From positions 372,001 to 436,000 of the forward strand of contig NZ_JIAC01000001.1 of NCBI RefSeq assembly GCF_000687995.1: DNA of 64,000 bases, in the 5' to 3' direction. The position numbers and the translations under genes were made by a program. Below the pieces are notes generated by a model that did not search any database, was not told the origin of the DNA, and saw only the letters and a list, made by a program, of their open reading frames with translations. Shown here piece after piece: positions 59,834-64,000 of this stretch. The first letter of the stretch is position 1. Each line of letters opens with the position of its first letter. The stretch is from Selenomonas ruminantium AC2024. Lineage in GTDB: Bacteria > Bacillota > Negativicutes > Selenomonadales > Selenomonadaceae.

Positions 59834-60331
59834 TTACAGCCGTTCTGCCGCCAATTCTGCAATCTTATCTTCCAGTACGGCAAGTTTCGGCTTTTGTCGA
59901 AGCTGTGCTATATCATAGGTGATAAGCAGGGAACCGGTCAGCGGATTGATAGCGGCAGTCTGCACGCCTGTGAAGGATTTTACATATTCCTCCAGGGGCT
60001 GCTGCCATTCGGGATAAGCTGCCAGCAGACTGCTGCGCAGGCGCACACGGCCCGGTACATAGGAATCCACCTGAAAGCTGTTCACCAGCACCTGCACGGG
60101 AGTAAGCTGTGCATGAATATCCGCTTTGACCGTCAGGCAGCAGTTTTTGAGTCTGCCCGCATCAGCCTGCATCTTCTTATGATGCTGCCAGCCATGCCAA
60201 AAGGACAGCGCCGCCCAGGCAACACCGAAGCCGGCGTGAAGATTCTTGCCGGCGAACAGGGTTGCCAGCGTGCCCACCGAAGCCATCGTCATGGGCAGGC
60301 CCAAGGGTAAATTTTTCCAGTCGTTCTGCAT
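59834..60331 (-). CDS. HMA-like membrane protein of the metal-storage cluster
   Basis: A 165-residue protein with two hydrophobic stretches near the N-terminus (about 8-25 and 28-46), then a His-rich turn (WHGWQHHKKM). An HMA_2-like ferredoxin fold follows, with the motif YVPGRVRLRSSLL (about 91-103) and GVQTAAINPLTGSLLITYD. The PGRVR and GSLLI patterns are shared with the proteins at 62464-63120 and 63124-63423. It has no CxxC. It is last gene of the five-gene operon, right after the ATPase. In the fez comparison it would be the accessory HMA protein. Confidence 0.75.
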   Translation of the reverse strand: MQNDWKNLPLGLPMTMASVGTLATLFAGKNLHAGFGVAWAALSFWHGWQHHKKMQADAGRLKNCCLTVKADIHAQLTPVQVLVNSFQVDSYVPGRVRLRSSLLAAYPEWQQPLEEYVKSFTGVQTAAINPLTGSLLITYDIAQLRQKPKLAVLEDKIAELAAERL

Positions 60332-60349
60332 GATTATCCCCCTTTTCTA

Positions 60350-62467
60350 TCAGGCTGCCCGGCGGTTGCTGCGGGCAAAGAAACCAGACTTATTGCTGTT
60401 CAAAATACGGCAGCTGTTAAGCACGACAGCCAAAGTTGCCGTATTGTGAATCACGGCCGCCCACAGCGGGCTGATTTTGCCCAACGCGCCTAAAAGCATA
60501 GCCGAGGAATTGACCAGAATGGTCGCCATGAAGTTCTGATGCACCAAATCCATGGTGCGGCGGCCAAGCTGCAGAGTTTCAATCAGACGTTCCGGGTCTT
60601 CGGAGTGGATGGTCACAGCCGAGGATTCCGCGGCAATATCCGTCTGCCGCCCGCCCAGAGATACACCGACATCGGAGAAAGCCAATGCTGGCGCATCGTT
60701 AATACCATCGCCGACCATCATGACCGTACCACGCTGCTTGAGCTTGTTGACATAATGGCTCTTGTCCTCCGGCAGGATTTCGGCATGATAGGAGTCAATA
60801 TCCATATTGTGGGCAACTTCGGCGGCTACCGCCTTGCTGTCGCCCGTGAGCATGACGATTTCATCCACACCATGACGGCGCATCTGATTCAGCGTCTTTT
60901 TCATCTTCGGACGGATGGGATCTTCGATACCGATAACGCCGATAAGGTCCTTATCACGGGCTACATAGAGAAGATTCTTGAAGGCCAGGCCATCCGCCAG
61001 CCCCTGCGTATCTTCAATGCCGTTTTCCCGCAGGAATTTCAGGCTGCCGACACGAATGAGGCCCCCCTTATACCCTTCAAAGTCAGGCACCTTGGCCTGC
61101 ATACCGCGGGCCACAATGGTCTTGGAAGATGTATGCTGAGGCGAAGTCCATTCCTGCGCCTCCACGTATTTCTGAATGGCTACCGCCAGCGGATGAACGG
61201 AATGCTGCTCGGCAGAAGATGCCAAGAGAATCATTTCCTTTTCCTCTACGCCCTTGGCGGTTTTGACAAAGGCAATCTGCGGAATGCCCACCGTGAGCGT
61301 ACCCGTTTTATCGAGCACGACCGTATCGGTTTCGGCCAGAGCCTCAATATAGTTGCCGCCCTTGACGAGGATACCGCGCTTGGCCGCCGCACCGATGGCC
61401 GCCGACATGGCCGTAGCCGTGGACAATTTGAGCCCGCAGGAGAAGTCGATAAACAAGAGGTTCAACACACGCTGCCAATCACGGGTAGCACCATAGACAA
61501 TACCTGCGCCGATAAAGGAAACTGGCACGAGGAAATTGGCCATCTTGTCGGCAAAGTTCTGCACCGGAGCCTTGCGGTTCTGGGCTTCTTCCACCAGATG
61601 GACGATATGGGCCAGCGACGTGTCCTTACCGACCTTTTCGACCTTGATAACCAGTTCACCGGCCTCAACCACACTGCCGGCATAGACAGGCGAATCCGTA
61701 TGCTTCATGGCAGGATTGGACTCACCGGTAATGGATGCCTGATTGACTGCGGCATCGCCGCTGATTACCCGGCCGTCCACAACGATTTTTTCACCGGTAT
61801 GGGCCGCGATGGTATCGCCAACCTTGACCTGTTCCACAGGAACTTTGCGCTCGACCTCGCCTTCCACCAGCCATACATAACGCTGGTCAAGAGAAAGCAG
61901 GCCCGAGATATGCGTACGGGCCTTTTCAGCCGCATAGCTTGTGAGCATTTCTGCACCGTTGGACAGCGCCAAAAGTGTCAGGCTGGATTCGGGCTTGCCC
62001 GCCAGCACTGAGGCGATAACGGCCGTAGCCGTCAGGGTATCGGCATTGGGCTGATGGTCTTTGACCACGCCGCTCACGCCGTTTTGGATAAACTTCCGGG
62101 CAATGCCCAGCACCAGCAGGCTGCGCAAAATCTTCGAGCCCACAAAAAGCTGCGGCGAAGTGCGCTTTAAGACTTCCATCGCCGCAAAGCCCGCCAGGGA
62201 AATCACGGCATCCCGGCGGTATTCGGCCAGCCGTTCAGAGGGCGTAATGGCCGCTTCCTGCAGGCGTTTTACGGTTTCAATCAGCATTTTTTGAATTTCC
62301 TGCAGCTGATAAGCCGTCATCTGTCGTTTATACCAGATATGCACCTTGCATTCATCCACCGTCACCGCAATAATATTGCGGTTGCGGCGGATTTTAGCGG
62401 CCAGCTTTGCCCGTTCTTCACGGTTGAGCGCTGCCTGCAGGTGAAAATAACAATTTCCGTACATCAT
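60350..62467 (-). CDS. P1B-type metal-transporting ATPase (fezB-like)
   Basis: A 705-residue P-type ATPase. It has the actuator TGES (247-250), the phosphorylated Asp386 in DKTGTLTVG, and MVGDGINDAPAL with the hinge region. The ion-channel helix reads FIDFSCGLKLSTATAM: the canonical CPC/CPx is replaced by FSC (Ser343, Cys344), so this is not a copper or zinc CPx pump. The N-terminus (about 1-75) is an HMA_2-like domain without CxxC. The start ATG 62467 overlaps the upstream stop (ATGA), with AGAGGGTGG before it; a GTG 36 bases upstream is less likely. The iron-loading ATPase of ferrosomes (FezB, P1B-6 class) is the closest concept. Confidence 0.85.
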   Translation of the reverse strand: MMYGNCYFHLQAALNREERAKLAAKIRRNRNIIAVTVDECKVHIWYKRQMTAYQLQEIQKMLIETVKRLQEAAITPSERLAEYRRDAVISLAGFAAMEVLKRTSPQLFVGSKILRSLLVLGIARKFIQNGVSGVVKDHQPNADTLTATAVIASVLAGKPESSLTLLALSNGAEMLTSYAAEKARTHISGLLSLDQRYVWLVEGEVERKVPVEQVKVGDTIAAHTGEKIVVDGRVISGDAAVNQASITGESNPAMKHTDSPVYAGSVVEAGELVIKVEKVGKDTSLAHIVHLVEEAQNRKAPVQNFADKMANFLVPVSFIGAGIVYGATRDWQRVLNLLFIDFSCGLKLSTATAMSAAIGAAAKRGILVKGGNYIEALAETDTVVLDKTGTLTVGIPQIAFVKTAKGVEEKEMILLASSAEQHSVHPLAVAIQKYVEAQEWTSPQHTSSKTIVARGMQAKVPDFEGYKGGLIRVGSLKFLRENGIEDTQGLADGLAFKNLLYVARDKDLIGVIGIEDPIRPKMKKTLNQMRRHGVDEIVMLTGDSKAVAAEVAHNMDIDSYHAEILPEDKSHYVNKLKQRGTVMMVGDGINDAPALAFSDVGVSLGGRQTDIAAESSAVTIHSEDPERLIETLQLGRRTMDLVHQNFMATILVNSSAMLLGALGKISPLWAAVIHNTATLAVVLNSCRILNSNKSGFFARSNRRAA

Positions 62468-63120
62468 ACGGTACGCCACCCTCTTATTAAGGTCACGGCC
62501 CACCAGAGCATCTGGGAGCCTGATGGATACTGCTTAGTAAGCATCATCTTTCTAAGACCACGGAGCAGGAACAATAGCGAAGCCAAAGAGCTCATATCGA
62601 ACCAACCGCAGGTATGGTCCTTAATCCACTGGCTGAATGCCCGCGCCGTATTGCGAATGCTGCGCGTGATGCTGCCTGCATGGGCTTCAGAGCTTGCCAT
62701 AGCCGCCATCTTGCCAAAGCCATGGCTGATTTTAGCGGCCACACCGCCGAAGAACTTACGTTCCAGCCACTGTGCCAACTGTTCGACATCGGCCTCATAG
62801 GCCTCATCGAATACCAGCAGGATGCTGCCGCTGACGGGATTTGCCTGTACACTTTTCACATAATTGAGCTTAACAAGCTGTTCTTCCAAAAGCTTTGCCA
62901 GTTCCGGCGAAAGCTTGCTCACGCGATAACGGCGGCGTCCAGGCAGGCTCGACACCAGCTTAAAGGACGGCGCCGGGCAGACTGCTGCTGCCACCGTGCG
63001 CTTTACCTTGCGCAAAGGCATGGCTGCGCTACCCATCTTAGGTGCACCGCCACCTGCTACCATCTGGCGAATGCTCTTGCCAATAGCCGCCCCCATCATA
63101 AAACCTGATACATAAGACAT
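62464..63120 (-). CDS. HMA_2-like protein with C-terminal membrane segment
   Basis: A 218-residue protein. The N-terminal glycine-rich hydrophobic stretch is GFMMGAAIGKSIRQMV. The HMA_2-like module is at about 50-125 (SSLPGRRRYRV, YVKSVQANPVSGSILLVFDE). A helical region at about 130-165 resembles AhpC/ferritin-like packing helices only loosely, and a hydrophobic segment lies at about 172-190 (MSSLASLLFLLRGL). Its stop overlaps the ATPase start. It is the likely partner of the ATPase; a fez-cluster homologue would fit. The exact role is unknown. Confidence 0.75.
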   Translation of the reverse strand: MSYVSGFMMGAAIGKSIRQMVAGGGAPKMGSAAMPLRKVKRTVAAAVCPAPSFKLVSSLPGRRRYRVSKLSPELAKLLEEQLVKLNYVKSVQANPVSGSILLVFDEAYEADVEQLAQWLERKFFGGVAAKISHGFGKMAAMASSEAHAGSITRSIRNTARAFSQWIKDHTCGWFDMSSLASLLFLLRGLRKMMLTKQYPSGSQMLWWAVTLIRGWRTV

Positions 63121-63123
63121 TCG

Positions 63124-63423
63124 TTATTTCCTCCTCGCATGCGTCATAATATACTCCTCCACCTTGCGCAGTTCTGCGTTGCGGCGAAGTCTTTCCGGCT
63201 CATAAAGGATTAATATGGAACCCGATGTGGTGTTGGTCTGCACACTGTCAATCTCGCCAAAAGCCAACAGCTGACTTTCGACTTCTGCTGCCAAACCGGC
63301 ATTGCCGATGAGATTATTGCTATACAAACGCACCCGTCCGGGCAGATAGGACGAGATATCCACAGAACGGATAAATAAATCCAACTTATTGGTGGGGATT
63401 TGGATGTTTCCCAGCAAACTCAA
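63124..63423 (-). CDS. Small HMA_2-like protein (TTG start)
   Basis: A 99-residue protein, mostly one HMA_2-like module: SSYLPGRVRLYSNNL, then VESQLLAFGEIDSVQTNTTSG and SILILYEPERLRR. The TTG start at 63423 is chosen because GGGAGG lies seven bases upstream and the longer frame would run into the terminator hairpin at 63445-63481. It lies three bases upstream of the 62464-63120 gene. The shared LPGRVRL motif links it to the other two HMA_2 proteins in this operon. Confidence 0.75.
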   Translation of the reverse strand: MSLLGNIQIPTNKLDLFIRSVDISSYLPGRVRLYSNNLIGNAGLAAEVESQLLAFGEIDSVQTNTTSGSILILYEPERLRRNAELRKVEEYIMTHARRK

Positions 63424-63444
63424 AACAATTTCCTCCCTGTTGAC

Positions 63445-63481
63445 AAGAAAAGACTGCCGCAAACGTCAAGAGCGGCAGTCT
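63445..63481 (-). terminator. Intra-operon terminator/attenuator after the small membrane protein
   Basis: AGACTGCCGC / GCGGCAGTCT stem, followed on the minus strand by TTTTCTTG. It lies between the first and second genes of the metal operon, so the first gene is probably made in excess over the rest. Confidence 0.75.
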
Positions 63482-63508
63482 CCTTTCTCGTCAAAAACGA
63501 TTTATAAC

Positions 63509-63718
63509 TTATTTAGCCTTTTTCGCTTCCTGAGCTGCGATCAAATCTTCGAGCTCTTCCTTCTGGCGCTGCAGTTCAGCAACCGGAAGTTCAGCAGCGG
63601 GAGCAGCCTGCTGCATAGCAGCCAGCTGAGCTTCACGCTCCTGCATGAAACGATAGCCAAAAATACCAGCAACAGCACCTACAGCCAGACCAATCCAAAA
63701 GTCAGTTTTCTGGAACAT
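63509..63718 (-). CDS. Small single-pass membrane protein with coiled-coil tail
   Basis: A 69-residue protein. The start MFQKTD is supported by AAGGAGG nine bases upstream. The membrane helix (about 5-24) is built on GLAVGAVAGIFGYRF, with small residues every four positions, as in oligomerising organelle proteins such as FezA or MamD-like proteins. The remainder is a Glu/Gln/Ala-rich helix with Lys at the end. It is first gene of the metal operon and probably the most abundant product. The assignment to the fez class is inferred from context. Confidence 0.65.
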   Translation of the reverse strand: MFQKTDFWIGLAVGAVAGIFGYRFMQEREAQLAAMQQAAPAAELPVAELQRQKEELEDLIAAQEAKKAK

Positions 63719-63821
63719 CGAATCCATCCTCCTTAACATAAAACAACATATAAACAGGGATTATCCCCGCCTATTTCTTTATTGGGCATCCTGTTTCCCC
63801 ATTCTGCCATTGGAGAACAAA

Positions 63822-63847
63822 ATCGATAATGTAGAAATATTATCAAT
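63822..63847. promoter_or_regulatory. Fur-box-like operator before the metal operon
   Basis: ATCGATAAT-GTAGAAAT-ATTATCAAT is a 9-bp inverted repeat with one mismatch. Its GATAAT/ATTATC half-sites are those of Fur boxes. It lies over or just after the start site of the proximal promoter. Confidence 0.7.
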
Positions 63848-63857
63848 TTCAAGCTAA

Positions 63858-63886
63858 ATCATAGCAGAATTGAGATTTTTTGTCAA
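63858..63886 (-). promoter_or_regulatory. Proximal promoter of the metal operon
   Basis: Minus strand TTGACA (63881-63886), 17 bases, TATGAT (63858-63863). It reads into the gene at 63509-63718. Confidence 0.85.
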
Positions 63887-63910
63887 TGCAGGAATTCCCC
63901 TCTACACCTT

Positions 63911-63940
63911 ATTATAAAAGGCATAAAGGGGAATTGTCAA
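63911..63940 (-). promoter_or_regulatory. Distal promoter of the metal operon
   Basis: Minus strand TTGACA (63935-63940), 18 bases, TATAAT (63911-63916), 53 bases upstream of the proximal promoter. Both boxes are consensus. The rest of the window to 64000 has no visible gene. Confidence 0.8.
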
Positions 63941-64000
63941 TTAATTCTATACAATCAATAGTAATTATTAATCACACTTGTCCTCACTGGGTACCCTATA

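Noticed and set aside
63424-63462. ATG start 13 codons upstream for the small HMA protein
   Set aside because: It lies inside the terminator hairpin and lacks an RBS; TTG 63423 has GGGAGG at proper spacing.

Overview
The window looks like chromosomal DNA of a Negativicutes bacterium, a diderm Firmicute of the Selenomonas / Mitsuokella / Megamonas type. The evidence is a complete outer-membrane assembly and lipid-transport cluster (lpxD, OmpH/Skp proteins, bamA, tamB, tolC, mlaD/F/E) next to Firmicute-style PTS operons, strong AGGAGG ribosome binding sites and sigma-A promoters. I see no phage, transposase or CRISPR array. All assignments are made by reading the translations; no database search was run.

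Layout. (1) 1-16052, all on the minus strand: an outer-membrane biogenesis superoperon read from mlaE down to lpxD, with a sigma-70 family factor and a membrane protein embedded in it. (2) 16.2-16.8 kb: intergenic nested hairpins. (3) 16840-21622: RND efflux pump, adaptor and TetR regulator with a duplicated operator. (4) 21822-24627: a VanX-like plus L,D-transpeptidase fusion and a dicarboxylate/amino-acid symporter. (5) 24758-25319 and 47250-47825: two inverted copies of a 0.56 kb hairpin-rich repeat that flank the middle third of the window. (6) 25335-36909: RNase H, UbiX, Tex, a double-domain CobT protein, an MBOAT/AlgJ-type O-acetylation pair, a Fur-family regulator, a cation diffusion facilitator and two unknown secreted proteins. 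(7) 37112-45363: a membrane-bound [NiFe] uptake hydrogenase (hyaABC) with hypA, hypB, protease, hypC, hypD and hypE, and a small HMA-fold protein. (8) tRNA-Ala and an MFS exporter. (9) 47867-51563: symporter-apbE-larE-NUDIX operon. (10) 52177-59768: a mannose-family PTS (B, C, D), a cellobiose/lactose PTS with 6-phospho-beta-glucosidase, an RpiR regulator and a second IIA. (11) 59834-63718: a metal P-type ATPase with three HMA-like proteins and a small membrane protein, behind two promoters and a Fur-box-like dyad. Its make-up resembles the ferrosome (fez) iron-storage clusters.

Most noteworthy are the fez-like cluster, the family of large nested-hairpin intergenic repeats, the fused CobT-CobT-like protein, the MCE protein with its own C-terminal beta-barrel, and the sigma factor with a possible membrane partner inside the outer-membrane operon.
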